NCBI GenBank assembly: GCA_016722525.1
Contig: JADKJB010000019.1
Location: 1 to 38,742, forward strand
Reading direction: 5' to 3'
Length of the DNA: 38,742 nt
Origin: Bacteroidota bacterium
Lineage (GTDB): Bacteria > Bacteroidota > Bacteroidia > AKYH767-A > OLB10
Numbering within the stretch: position 1 is the stretch's first letter; each line of letters starts with the position of its first letter. Below are positions 9,601 to 19,070 of the stretch, in pieces. A program made the position numbers and the translations under genes. The notes beneath the pieces were generated by a model, which made no database searches, had not been told where the DNA came from, and saw only the letters and a list, made by a program, of their open reading frames with translations.

Positions 9601-11147
9601 TTGCCATTGGTAGTTCCCTGAACCTTCAGCACATGAATAGGATTGCAACTGACCGCAGGTGCTTGTTGTGGCACCTGATACTATTCCACCCGAAGTCGGA
9701 GTGGCACATGTGGTGTAAGTTAAAGTAATCTCCCAGGTAGTGTTAGAAACATATAAGTTAGCAATGCTACACGCTGCTCCACTGTTATTTGTTCGTTTTA
9801 CTCCAATGGAAAAAGGAACTATTCCTGAAGCATAAAACCCATTAGCGATAGTTGTACTGTTTGTTGATTGTGCACATGTTCCATTTGAGTTATCGTTACA
9901 ATAATAATCTCCAATGGTTGCTCCCGGTCCGGTGTATTGAATTCTTGCATTTCTCTTTTTGGTTGAACCAGATGCAACATAAGTAGATTCAATATAAGAA
10001 TTCGAAACAGTTGATAAGGGTGGCAATATCACGTTCATGTCAACAGTGCAAAATGCATTGTGAGTGGAACCAATGTTTCCTGATGCATAACTATTTGTTA
10101 ATGTTGGGTCGATTGTCACAGGAAAAACCCGTTCTGAACTTGCCAGCCAGGATGCAGGCACCATTGTAGAAATGCAGTATCCGGTATTGGTTTTCTCAAT
10201 TTTGTACCCTCCTTGAATTTCGGAATCAAATCCATTGTCGTAGAAAGCCAGATTTTCAAAAGTTCCTATTTTATTTCCCTGCTCATTGTATACTTCCAGC
10301 ATTCCAAACCATTGGTCATCTTTGTTCTCACCGGCTCCTGATTCCCTGATTTCCCATCCATCCGGAACGTTTATTTTTTCACTGAAAATTATATATCCAT
10401 CCGAAGGTAGTCCGGAGGGTAAGTTTTTAATAACATAATTTGTTTTAATACGATCGCTACTAATCCTATGAACACGATCAACCTGATTCCAGAAATTTTT
10501 AAAAGTAACCTCATTTCCTGAAGTATTGCTGGTGATGCTCTTGCCTTTTTTTATTGTTGAAATTAAATTTCCCGCAGCATCAGCAATTTGCATCAATGCA
10601 TTTTCGGAAAATTCAATGGCTTTTGAATTTTCGAGCACCATTCTACTTGCTCCGGTTATAGTATTTATTAATACAGGACAATCTGAATCAACAATACCAA
10701 ATTCACCCGCAACCCTGCTATTCACCGAGGGTTGGTTGGTGATACTCCGCCATTGGTCATGGTTATCTTTATAGTGTAATATTCCTGATGATTGTGTGAT
10801 TGAATAAGTCCCATCCGGATTCAGAAAGGTTCTTGAGTTTGCAGTTCTGTGCTGTATTAATTCTATTGCCGACAAGGAACTTTTTAGTTTAACTTTCCCA
10901 TATTCAGGATGGGTTTTGTAGTTATCGGGAATGGCATTTTTAAATATTCTTTCAGCCGGAGTTTCAGTTTGAACTTCTGGCAACAACGTTATCAAAGGCG
11001 GAGGCGTTTGTACTCTGAAGCTGCAATAGCGGGATAGCCTTGTTTGATTCGATCCTGAGAAAATGCATCACTAATTTGAATGGCAAATGTTATCGCTACA
11101 ACAGCAATAAAAACCCATTTAACGACTGATCTGTTAATAAATTCCAT
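6679..11147 (-). CDS. Very large T9SS surface adhesin with Ig-like and SprB-type repeats (one frameshift near the N-terminus)
   Basis: About 1,489 residues when rejoined; the long frame alone encodes 1,438. The ATG at 11145-11147 opens a signal peptide (hydrophobic WVFIAVVAITFAIQ, ending near DAFSQ). The frame then breaks near 11012 and resumes as QTPPPLITLLPEV. The N-terminal third contains FPVTIDPTLTNSY, a phrase seen in other large cell-surface proteins. The middle is a chain of Cys-containing Ig/PKD-like modules. One SprB-type repeat lies at about 835-905 of the long frame (NFQHPSCAGLANGTIQIEV, then PYSYYWSNGQNT). The last 80 residues form a T9SS type A sorting domain. SprB-type repeats occur in gliding and adhesion proteins, so an adhesin role is likely but inferred. 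The modules are richly Thr/Ser/Asn and the Cys residues suggest disulfides. Confidence 0.85.
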
Positions 11148-11460
11148 GATCCGGCATAAAGTTTAAAGTTCAGGATGTTGATCAGGGCAGATCAAAACAC
11201 TGATTTAATTGAGATTGAACGAGTCCTGTTCACAAAAGTTACCGGGCAAGTATTTTAACATAAAAGTATGGAAATAGGTAACTTTTAAAATTTATCTTCG
11301 TTCAAGGCAATTTTTAAAAAGAGTGCAATCAGTAATTCGCTTATTTGATGGATTGAGTAGGCGATCAAAAAAAGTACGACAAAAACAATTTTAAGCCACA
11401 TGCTGGAATTTCAACCACTTTTTATGACAGATTAAATACAGCTCAATAAAAAGGAGTGAA
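11148..11460. other. Intergenic region, mostly non-coding
   Basis: About 310 bases between the adhesin start and the CoA-binding gene, both on the minus strand. It should hold the adhesin promoter, but I see no convincing TAnnTTTG on the minus strand. The only coding candidate is the 38-residue ORF at 11285-11401. No strong hairpin or repeat is visible. Confidence 0.5.
11285..11401 (-). CDS. Possible 38-residue membrane peptide
   Basis: A short ORF from ATG 11401 to TAA 11285-11287. The product begins MWLKIVFVVLFLIAYSIHQI, then has a second hydrophobic stretch (LLIALFLKIAL) and ends NEDKF. The composition is that of a single-pass or hairpin membrane miniprotein, not random AT-rich translation, and it lies on the same strand as both neighbours. 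No family is recognised and no ribosome binding site is visible, so it may be fortuitous. Confidence 0.35.
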   Translation of the reverse strand: MWLKIVFVVLFLIAYSIHQISELLIALFLKIALNEDKF

Positions 11461-11823
11461 TCAATAATCGCCGATTGAAAGCATCACAATGGTGCAAGCA
11501 TTGGTTGTTTCAATTCCATTTTGCTGCGCCAATCTTTCTAACTCGGTATTTTCTGTTCCGGGATTAAAAATTATCCGGGAAGGATGTAAAGAAATGAGAT
11601 AATTGTATAAGGGTTGCTGCAATTCGGCACGTAGGTAAAGAGTGACTGTATGAACATTTTCTATTTTGGGTTGCCCGGTTAATATTTCAATTCCTTGAAT
11701 GCTACCTTTTCTCAAACCAATTGGAACTACTTCAATACCTTTTTGCAACAACTTAATTGTGGCCAGGAAGGAATATCTGGTTGGGTTCTCACTTGCTCCT
11801 AACACCACTGTTTTTTTATTCAT
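11461..11823 (-). CDS. CoA-binding (Rossmann-fold) domain protein
   Basis: A 120-residue protein covering one CoA_binding_2-type domain: KKTVVLGASENPTRYSFLA forms the first beta strand and nucleotide loop, followed by VVPIGLRKGSIQGI and, near the end, RIIFNPGTENTELERLAQQ with ETTNACTIVML. The family is small, soluble and resembles the CoA-ligase Rossmann fold. Its substrate is generally unknown. The start codon lies two bases after the stop of the MFS gene, so the two are probably co-transcribed. The length is normal for the family and the frame is intact. Confidence 0.85.
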   Translation of the reverse strand: MNKKTVVLGASENPTRYSFLATIKLLQKGIEVVPIGLRKGSIQGIEILTGQPKIENVHTVTLYLRAELQQPLYNYLISLHPSRIIFNPGTENTELERLAQQNGIETTNACTIVMLSIGDY

Positions 11824-11825
11824 TT

Positions 11826-12985
11826 TTACAATGTTTCAAAGTAGTTTAAATCCTTGGCAAATGTTTCCTTTATGTTGTAAGTAGCAAAAGCAGAAAGTGC
11901 AATGCAAACCAATCCCACTACGAGGGCACTAGTAAGATTTGTTGTGATTCCACTCAGCCAGATAAAACTTGTAGTGATTGGAAGTACAGCACCTCTCACA
12001 AAATTAGGGACGGTATTGGTAACGGTGGAACGTATGTTTGTTCCAAATTGTTCTGAAGCAATGGTTACAAAAATTGCCCAGTATCCGGAAGCAACCCCTA
12101 ACATGAAACACAATGCATAGTAGGAGGTAGCACTAATGCCCTTTGCAGCAAATACGAAGTAAAGTAAAAGCAATACAATCATGAATAAATAAATAAACAC
12201 TACCTTTTTTCTGCTACGTAATAACTGACTGAGTAAACCAGAAATAAGATCACCTACAGAAAGGCCGAGATAGGCATACATAACAGCTTTTCCATTAATA
12301 ATTCCTTCAATGCCCAGTTCTTTTCCGAAAACATCTTGCGACAGTGATACTAAAATGCCAATAATATACCAGATTGGTAATCCGATTAAAATGCAATTCA
12401 GGTATTTGAATGCGTTTTCCTTAGTTTTGAAGAGTGATAAAAAATCCCCTTTTTTTACAGAATGATTTTGCATAGTTTTAAACATTCCGGATTCAAAAGC
12501 ACCTACACGTAAAATCAATAACAATAATCCTAAGAATCCTCCTATCAGATATACCACTTGCCAGTTTTGGTTTCAGCAACCAGCGTTATACCAGCGCCAA
12601 GTTCACCGGCAAGTCCAACTCCTGCAATAAATCTTACAATTGAATAAGAGGTAATATCAAAGGTGAAAGCATTCACAATATTCGCTGCCGAATATAACAT
12701 AATACTACCGAACAGTACAGAGATCCGACCTTTTTTATCTCCCCAAATACCCCACAGTATTCCACCAAGCAGCATGCCACCCATTTGGCAATTGAACAGA
12801 AATATGCCTGTGTTTTTTATGTCGAGGTTAAGGTTATGAAGTTTATTTATATACTCCAGACTTTCTCTCTTTACTACATTGAATAAGACCAGATCATATA
12901 TATCAACAAAATAACCTAAAGCTGCTATAATCACCAGCCAGTTAAAAATGCTTTTATTCTGAATTTCAGAGGTAGGAGTTGTCAT
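11826..12985 (-). CDS. MFS transporter with an internal deletion
   Basis: A major facilitator superfamily permease. The N-terminal part (12545-12985) has GYFVDIYDLVLFNVV in helix 1, the cytoplasmic motif GIWGDKKGRISVLFGS, and helix 4 to GLAGELGAGITLVAET. In most relatives AET is followed by a loop of RGYGT type and a full further helix. Here AETK is joined directly to NWQVVYLIGGFLGLLLL in another frame near 12555-12565, so roughly 30-40 residues (a non-multiple of three bases) are missing. The C-terminal half (helices 6 or 7 to 12) is otherwise intact. As given, the product would be truncated and inactive. The substrate is unknown. The gene is followed after two bases by the CoA-binding gene. 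Confidence 0.82.
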
Positions 12986-13120
12986 GTTTAAATCTAATGG
13001 TGTAAATATATTTTGTTTCGAAAAATGTTTGTTGTATTTAAATAGTTGTTAAATTTTATTTTGAATTACCGAATTAAAATAGAAGATGTTTCAACTCTCA
13101 CGTCCATTTAATCATAAACA

Positions 13121-15078
13121 TCAAAAAAGTTCTTCAACATCTTCCTGCATCAGTGAATCCACTGGCAAGCTGTCAGTAGGTACTACCATTTGTAGCGCTC
13201 TTCCTTTAATTTCAACCTGATATTTAAGTTGATCATAATCGTTTTGATTTATAATTTCTTTTTTTAAGAGCCGACCAGCTACTAATTGATAATAATTTTT
13301 AAGATAATCTTTGAGTAGCCCATCTTTTTGGAATGAATACATAAAATATTTTGGTCTGGGAATAATACTTGATAGAAATATACATTCGTCTAAATTGAGT
13401 TGAAAAGGTTTTTTGAAAAATAGAATTCAGCAGCTTCTCCGATTCCATAAATACCGGGACCCCACTCAATAATGTTCAGATAAACTTCAAGCATACGTGA
13501 TTTACTTACGATTCCATTGTTTTCGATGAGCCAAACAATCAGTGCTTCTTCTATCTTTCGCGATATGGTTTTATTACGATTCAGGAAAACATTTTTTACC
13601 AATTGCATGGAGATAGTACTGCCACCACGTGCGAATCTTTTTTCTTTAATATTTGTTACCATTGATTCCCTAAATGCTTCTTCATTAAAGCCCCTGTGAA
13701 AATAAAATGTTCCATCTTCGGCTGTTAGTACCGAACTTATTAATAGGGGATTGATTAATTCAATAGGTGTAAACATGGGGTTTTCGGGCCCTACTTGAAA
13801 AACACGCATTACTTTTTCTTTTTCTCTTGCAGTGTAAGTAAAAGAGCTGTTTATAGATGCGAAATTCTCGTTGCCATATTGCAGAATCTTCAAATTTGAT
13901 TTCTTCAATTCCGATTCAAACAATAAGCTATCAGGAACTTCAAGATTGACATCCAACTTCAGCTTATAACTTATTTTTCCTGAAATTTTAATCTTTTCAA
14001 GAGTAGAAAATAATCCTTTGGGAAGGGAATTAAAAAAAATGCCGGCATCTGTTTCATTGATATTAATTACAGTGGTTATTCTGTTTTGAATATTTTTGGA
14101 ATAGCTTAAATGAGTTAAAAGAGCAAGTTGATTAATAATTAACACCGATTCTTTTCCGGAATAAAAGGAGGTATCATCAACAAATACTTTAAAATTGACT
14201 CCTACACTATCGATGAGTACATCTTCCGGACTAATCCTCCAGTGATTGATACCTGGCGCTACTGCTGCTGCATTGATATTGAACCGGAGGGTGTGGTTGT
14301 TTTCTTTGTGCATGGAAAGAGATAATCCGAAGGAATTCAGAAAAAATTTGATTCCAGTAATTTTTTCAAAAAAGGGCACCCTTGTCACTAAATTGTTGGA
14401 GGTCCCGACATGTAAATCTAAAATTTCTGATTTCGGGTCAACGGTCCCTATTACCTCCCATTTTGTTCCGGGGCTGGCTTGCGCTGCAGTTGCCACCATA
14501 TTCAAACGTGTTTTGTTTAAGCTACATGCTTCGAGCAACACATTTTCTGATTCATTATTATTTAGCCACTTAATGTTAAAATCAGTAACTTGGAAATTGA
14601 AATCGGCAAGGTCAAAAAAGTTTTTCCAGATTTTACCCAGAATTAAGGAAAAGCTCTTTTCGCTGGTTTTGGTAGTATTTTCAGCTTCACCATTCTTTTT
14701 TTTGTTAAACACAAAAGCGTAATTAGTGGTGCTGTCATTTTTGTTGATCAGGTGAATATAGCCACTTTCTAGTAAAAAGTTATTAATTGGAGGCTGACCT
14801 TTAACGTACCTGATTAAAGAAATATCAGCTGCCGTTTTGGTACAATATAACAGAGTATCACCTGAAGGAGGAGTTACAGACAGGTTGTTTATGACTACCC
14901 GGGCGAATCCTTCAAAACCGGCATCCCGATACTCAATTTTCACCTGATACTTATCAAAAATCTTTTTCTGAATCTGGAGGAGACTTTGTTCGAGAATTAC
15001 ATCTCTGAAAAGCATAAAGCATGCACCAACGACAGCAAGTAGTATAAAAAAAAGAAGTAGAATTTTTTTAAAGCTCAT
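13121..15078 (-). CDS. Peptidoglycan glycosyltransferase (GT51) with AsmA-like N-terminal half (one frameshift)
   Basis: About 652 residues when rejoined. An N-terminal anchor (FKKILLLFFILLAVVGACFML) is followed by some 400 residues resembling the AsmA/TamB-type beta-rich fold (EGFARVVINNLSVTPPSGDTLLY). A GT51 domain begins near residue 445: LTAEDGTFYFHRGFNEEAF with the catalytic Glu, RGGSTISMQLVKNVFL, KIEEALIVWLIE and LNIIEWGPGIYGIGEAA. The frame fails after YFSK and continues as KPFQLNLDECIFLSSIIP in the next frame; the T6 run at 13409-13414 needs one more T. There is no transpeptidase domain, so the enzyme would polymerise glycan but not crosslink. I chose ATG 15078: the upstream ATG at 15105 lies inside the terminator hairpin. 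Confidence 0.87.
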
Positions 15079-15081
15079 GTA

Positions 15082-15089
15082 CAAAAATA
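15082..15089 (-). promoter_or_regulatory. Putative -7 element of the GT51 gene
   Basis: On the minus strand this reads TATTTTTG, matching TAnnTTTG, and it ends three bases before ATG 15078. It touches the A-tract of the upstream terminator, so the end of one transcript and the start of the next are nearly superimposed. No clear -33 element is seen. Confidence 0.35.
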
Positions 15090-15120
15090 AAAAAAACAGG
15101 ATCATTGATCCTGTTTTTTT
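15089..15120 (-). terminator. Intrinsic terminator of the Cas6-like gene
   Basis: An inverted repeat A7-CAGGAT, loop CATTG, ATCCTG-T7 lies 22 bases past the stop codon of the Cas6-like gene. On the minus strand it ends in a long U tract. Confidence 0.85.
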
Positions 15121-15141
15121 TATTTATTATTATTGGAACTA

Positions 15142-15879
15142 TTAGATTTTCACCAAATCAACCATTCCATAACCTTCTTCGGTGAGCACACCCAGTCCGG
15201 TTTCCCAAATAAATTTATGAACTTCGCTATGTGCATGAAGTGTAAAAGGCAACAGAAACCCAACCATGGTATTTCCAGCAGCTGATTTGTAGAATCGAGC
15301 AAATTTCTTACCAGATTCATTTATTTTGTTGACGTATTCCATGTCAGGCTGAGCTTCAAATTCAGCAAATTCGTTCAGCATAGCTTCTGTAAAGCCTGCT
15401 TTCTCCATCCTGTCAAGGGTAATATTATAAAGGATATCTGAAAACTGTTGAGAAGTAGGGTCAATCATATCCTGAGCCGCTTCAATATCTTTATCAGGAT
15501 TGACAAGAATCAAAGGAGAGATGCATAAATACCTCATTTTAGTTTGGAAGGACGGATCAGGAATAACTTCATACGTCTTAGGTATAAGATTCATTTTTCC
15601 CACAGCTAAAAATGGTTTGTCGAATACTTTTTTGACAAGTGATTCAGCGAATTCCTGACTACGGCTTGAAATAACCAGAGTGATCTTCGAAGAAAGAAAT
15701 CTCATAAAACCATTAGTGATTTTAGATGTTCCTTTTAAAGAAGAGAAATTAAACATCAATCTGTCAGGGGTGATGGTGTCCATTAGTTCTCCAAGACTGT
15801 CGGCCAACAACTTCTGATGATGCAGAGGTATAGAGTTAGCGGAAGAGTGTTCTCTGAGAAAAGAAATTTTGATTCGCAT
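15142..15879 (-). CDS. cas6: Cas6-like CRISPR RNA endoribonuclease
   Basis: A 245-residue protein with the layout of Cas6, the RNase that cuts CRISPR precursor RNA. The start MRIKISFL is the first ferredoxin-like strand. SIPLHHQKLLADSLGELM matches the Cas6 helix pattern (usually LPxxYxxxLxxxIY) and supplies candidate catalytic histidines at 20-21. The C-terminus has FLLPFTLHAHSEVHKFIWET, then the glycine-rich GLGVLTEEGYGMVDL, the hallmark G-rich loop. No cas1, cas2, cas3, cas10 or repeat array is present in this window. The gene has its own terminator and about 220 non-coding bases upstream. It could belong to an operon elsewhere or act on arrays in trans. The assignment rests on fold-level motifs. 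Confidence 0.75.
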   Translation of the reverse strand: MRIKISFLREHSSANSIPLHHQKLLADSLGELMDTITPDRLMFNFSSLKGTSKITNGFMRFLSSKITLVISSRSQEFAESLVKKVFDKPFLAVGKMNLIPKTYEVIPDPSFQTKMRYLCISPLILVNPDKDIEAAQDMIDPTSQQFSDILYNITLDRMEKAGFTEAMLNEFAEFEAQPDMEYVNKINESGKKFARFYKSAAGNTMVGFLLPFTLHAHSEVHKFIWETGLGVLTEEGYGMVDLVKI

Positions 15880-16098
15880 AATTTAAAAAATAATTAAGTT
15901 GATTTTGTTTGTTTATTTTTCCCGATGTAAAGAAATGACAAAATTTTTACTGATACAACAGTGAAGAGGATTCTAAAGTTAAAATTTTAACCAAATAATG
16001 TGAATAAACAGTTTAAAATTACTTTTTCACTCTGAAAAGACAGTAAATCACAAAAAAGGTAATTTTAGCAAAAACCTCTTAAACTAGTCTGTTTCAAC

Positions 16099-17286
16099 CT
16101 ACCAAAGGTACAAATTTCCTGGAATTCTCAACATAATTTTGTTATTTTTTGAATTTAAGATGAAAGAGGCTTCAACCGGGTAGTGATCACTCAATTTTGA
16201 CTTAATTGTTTCGAATTGAAAGGAGGTAAAATCAGAACTGTAAAGCAGGTAATCTATCCTGAGACCGGGAATTGGACCTGCATAAGTTGTTCCAAAGCCG
16301 GATCCAGATTCACGAAATGCATCTAAAAGATTTTCGGAAATCTCTTTATAAGTAAAAGAAAGCGGGGTATCATTAAAATCACCACAAACAATAACAGGGT
16401 AGGGGCTTTCGCTAATGTGTTTTGAAATTGTTTCTGCTTGTGAAGCTCTTTTTATGAATGCTGTCCGTAACCGGCTTAATATATTTTTGGTTCTCTTTAC
16501 AGTTTGCTCCTCTCCATCGTTTCCAAGGGCTTCCAGGAACTTATATTCCTCAGCGCCTAATCTCACCGATTGCAAGTGGCAATTGTAAACACGTATGGTG
16601 TCGGAAGCAACCAGAATGTCTGTAAAAATACACACATTGGCGGTTTTTTTATTGAAGTAAAGTACACCTTTATTCAAAATTGGAAATGCCGAATAAGTAG
16701 CTATTCCCCAATGATCAGAACCGTGCAAAGTGATTGGGTATTCGATATGAGCATGATTTGCCTTTAGTAAATCCCGCAGTGATTTTTCGTTGTCGAAACC
16801 ATCCCTTTCGGAAGAGTAAAACTCCTGAAAACAGAGTATGCCCGGCTGTTTTTCACTTAACATATTTAAAATACTCTTCCGGGTCTCTTTGTTATGTGTC
16901 CAGTTATAAAGATCAAAAAGCCGGACATTAAAACTCATCACTTTTATTGCATCCGATTGTCCTTCCACAAAAGCCGGACGATCGTTACCCGCACCAAATT
17001 GAATCACAGAAGGCAATTGAACAACAGTTGTAAGAAAAGCTGCCAATGGGATCCAGGCCATTTTGCTTTTTAATAAAATCAATACCATCAACACTAAAAA
17101 ATTAAAGATGAAAAGTATTGGAAAGCCTAGTCCGGTTATGGCAAAATACCAAAACTGAGCGGGGTTGAAATAGGCTACCCAACCGGAGATCATAGTTATC
17201 AGGGCATTTGCAATAATCAAATACAATATGATTTTCTTTAAAAAACCAATGCTGTTTTGGTTAACACCGGTAGTTGATTTGTTCAT
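16099..17286 (-). CDS. Membrane-anchored endonuclease/exonuclease/phosphatase family protein
   Basis: A 395-residue protein. The N-terminal 100 residues hold about three membrane helices (IILYLIIANALITMISGW, YFAITGLGFPILFIFNF, WIPLAAFLTTVV). The rest is an EEP (DNase I-like) domain: VMSFNVRLFDLYNW, ILCFQEFYS with the metal-binding Glu, an NCHLQSVRL His motif, VVCGDFNDTP with the catalytic Asp/Asn, RIDYLLYS and the terminal SDHYPVEASF His. All catalytic positions are present, so it is probably active outside or at the membrane on a phosphodiester or phosphate ester; nucleic acid versus lipid substrate cannot be decided. The gene follows the second rhomboid gene by 13 bases, and the mutL, rhomboid, rhomboid, EEP order suggests one operon. 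Confidence 0.88.
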   Translation of the reverse strand: MNKSTTGVNQNSIGFLKKIILYLIIANALITMISGWVAYFNPAQFWYFAITGLGFPILFIFNFLVLMVLILLKSKMAWIPLAAFLTTVVQLPSVIQFGAGNDRPAFVEGQSDAIKVMSFNVRLFDLYNWTHNKETRKSILNMLSEKQPGILCFQEFYSSERDGFDNEKSLRDLLKANHAHIEYPITLHGSDHWGIATYSAFPILNKGVLYFNKKTANVCIFTDILVASDTIRVYNCHLQSVRLGAEEYKFLEALGNDGEEQTVKRTKNILSRLRTAFIKRASQAETISKHISESPYPVIVCGDFNDTPLSFTYKEISENLLDAFRESGSGFGTTYAGPIPGLRIDYLLYSSDFTSFQFETIKSKLSDHYPVEASFILNSKNNKIMLRIPGNLYLW

Positions 17287-17299
17287 CTGTACTCCAAAT

Positions 17300-18199
17300 T
17301 TATTCTTTACCCTGTTTTTTACTTGCTTTGAATAACGTTTCTTTTTCTTCTTTAGAAAGACTGGAGTAACCCGATCGACTTATTTTATCTAGAATAGAAT
17401 CGATCACCTCTTGCCTTGGGTGGGATGGTTTTGTGACATCTTTGCTATTGGAAAATGGGCTTTTATGAATTATTTTTATCCGTTGTGAGGGTTGGAAAAG
17501 CTTCATGATAAAATCAATTAAATTTTCTAACCATAGGCCTATATCGGATCCTTTTTTCAGTAAAGATGTATAGATAAAGCCAAAAATAGCCCCACCCAGG
17601 TGTGAAATGTTCCCCCCTGCATTTCCATCCGGAATGCTGATCAGGTAAAGAAGTACCAGGAATAATGCTACATATTTTAATCGTACAGGTCCAAATAAAA
17701 TCAAATGAATGGTGTAATCAGGTGCAAGGGTAGCAATAGCAACTAAAACAGCAATGACTCCTGCTGAAGCGCCTATAAGCTTTGATAATTCAACAGCATT
17801 ACTGAAAACCGGAAAAATGTTGTAAGCGAGTATATATAGCAATGCACCCGAAATGCCACCAAGAATATAAGTCACTACAATTTTCCGGCTGCCAAGAAAT
17901 TCACAAAATATTTTACCAGTCCAAAATAAAATGAGCATATTAAATAAAATGTGCATGAAGTTTTCATGCACAAACATGTAAGTTATTATAGACCAAGGCT
18001 GATGTGCAAGGCTCAGGAAGCTCGATTTAACTGCCAATTTGTCAATGATAAGCATCAAAAAATGATCCCCGTTGCCAGCCAGGTAAAGAATCACCTTTAC
18101 AAGGCCAATGATCATGAAAATAACAATATTCAGGAACATTAGCCTAAACAGGCCTTCTGCTCTTATAAAACTCATTCTTATTTCATCTATCAGCTTCAT
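17300..18199 (-). CDS. Rhomboid-family intramembrane serine protease
   Basis: A 299-residue membrane protein with six or so helices. Rhomboid landmarks are WSIITYMFVHENFMHILFNM (helix 1-2 region), the nucleophile motif GASAGVIAVLVAIATL in the fourth core helix, and ISHLGGAIFGFIYTSLL supplying the catalytic His. The C-terminal 70 residues are soluble and end in a charged helix (LDKISRSGYSSLSKEEKETLF), a tail often seen on the Bacteroidota form. I chose ATG 18199 over a TTG nine bases upstream. The start overlaps the restored end of the first rhomboid gene by 17 bases, indicating coupling. Substrates are unknown. Confidence 0.9.
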   Translation of the reverse strand: MKLIDEIRMSFIRAEGLFRLMFLNIVIFMIIGLVKVILYLAGNGDHFLMLIIDKLAVKSSFLSLAHQPWSIITYMFVHENFMHILFNMLILFWTGKIFCEFLGSRKIVVTYILGGISGALLYILAYNIFPVFSNAVELSKLIGASAGVIAVLVAIATLAPDYTIHLILFGPVRLKYVALFLVLLYLISIPDGNAGGNISHLGGAIFGFIYTSLLKKGSDIGLWLENLIDFIMKLFQPSQRIKIIHKSPFSNSKDVTKPSHPRQEVIDSILDKISRSGYSSLSKEEKETLFKASKKQGKE

Positions 18200-19045
18200 A
18201 ATTTTCAATAAAATGCTGCCTGTTTGTCTTGTTCCAATACTTTATCAGGAAAAATCCAAAAGCATCCCGCCAAGGTGGGCAAAATGCGCTACATTATCAC
18301 CAGGGTTGTTAGAGAATCCTGACCACAATTCGAATATTCCATATAAAGCAACAAAGTACTTTGCTTTTATAGGAATTGCAAAATACAGATAAATAACCTG
18401 ATTGGGAAAAAGCATACCGAAAGCCAGCAATAATCCGAATACGGCACCTGATGCTCCTACGGTTGGAATATTCATCTTAAATTCAATTAATTTATTCGCA
18501 TAAACTATTGATTGAGATATCAACTCCTGATTGTTTTGATTTATTTCCCATCCGCTAATAAAGTTATTGATATCGTTCAACGAATCCGAAGTGATATACA
18601 TCAAGTTTTTCTTTACTAATGTTATAAAATTCATCATGTTAGGTGCAGCTGAATAATTTTCAACTAATGTGCTTAACTGATGTACCTCAAACCATGTAGA
18701 AAGCGTATGTATAAATGCAGCTCCAAGGCCTGTTGCAAAATAATAAATCATGAAGCGTTTAGGCCCCCAATAATTTTCGAGAACAGTACCAAACATCCAT
18801 AAAGCAAACATATTAGATAAAAGGTGTGTAAAATTACCATGAAGAAAAAGATGTGAGACATACTGATAGGGAGAAAAGAGTGATGACAGTGGATAGTATA
18901 GCCCGAAATTTTGGTTGATACTAAATCCAAGTTGCTCATCAAAAACTGTTTCGGCCAACCACAAAATAGTATTGATGATCAGCAAATTTTTGACTACTAC
19001 AGGTAATAAGTTGTAAGATGTAGGTCTGTACTCTTGGTAACTCAT
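18183..19045 (-). CDS. Rhomboid-family intramembrane serine protease (one frameshift near the C-terminus)
   Basis: About 287 residues when rejoined. Rhomboid motifs are YQYVSHLFLHGNFTHLLSNM, the WMFGTVLENYWGPKRF loop, the nucleophile region TVGASGAVFGLLLAFGM, and VAHFAHLGGML with the catalytic His. An insertion of about 70 residues between helices (around residues 95-165) is larger than in the neighbouring paralogue. The frame stops early at 18245 after GGMLLDFS. Adding one T to the run at 18258-18261 restores the expected GGMLFGFFLIKYWNK ending, with stop TGA at 18183-18185. The gene follows mutL by 25 bases. Confidence 0.88.
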
Positions 19046-19070
19046 AGATTCATATAAATTGTATGCAGGC

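Noticed and set aside
16090..16120. CRISPR-repeat-like stretch GTTTCAACCTACCAAAGGTA next to the Cas6-like gene
   Set aside because: It starts like some type I/III repeats and can form a 4-bp hairpin, but it occurs once and overlaps the 3' end of the EEP gene. No second copy or spacing pattern is seen.
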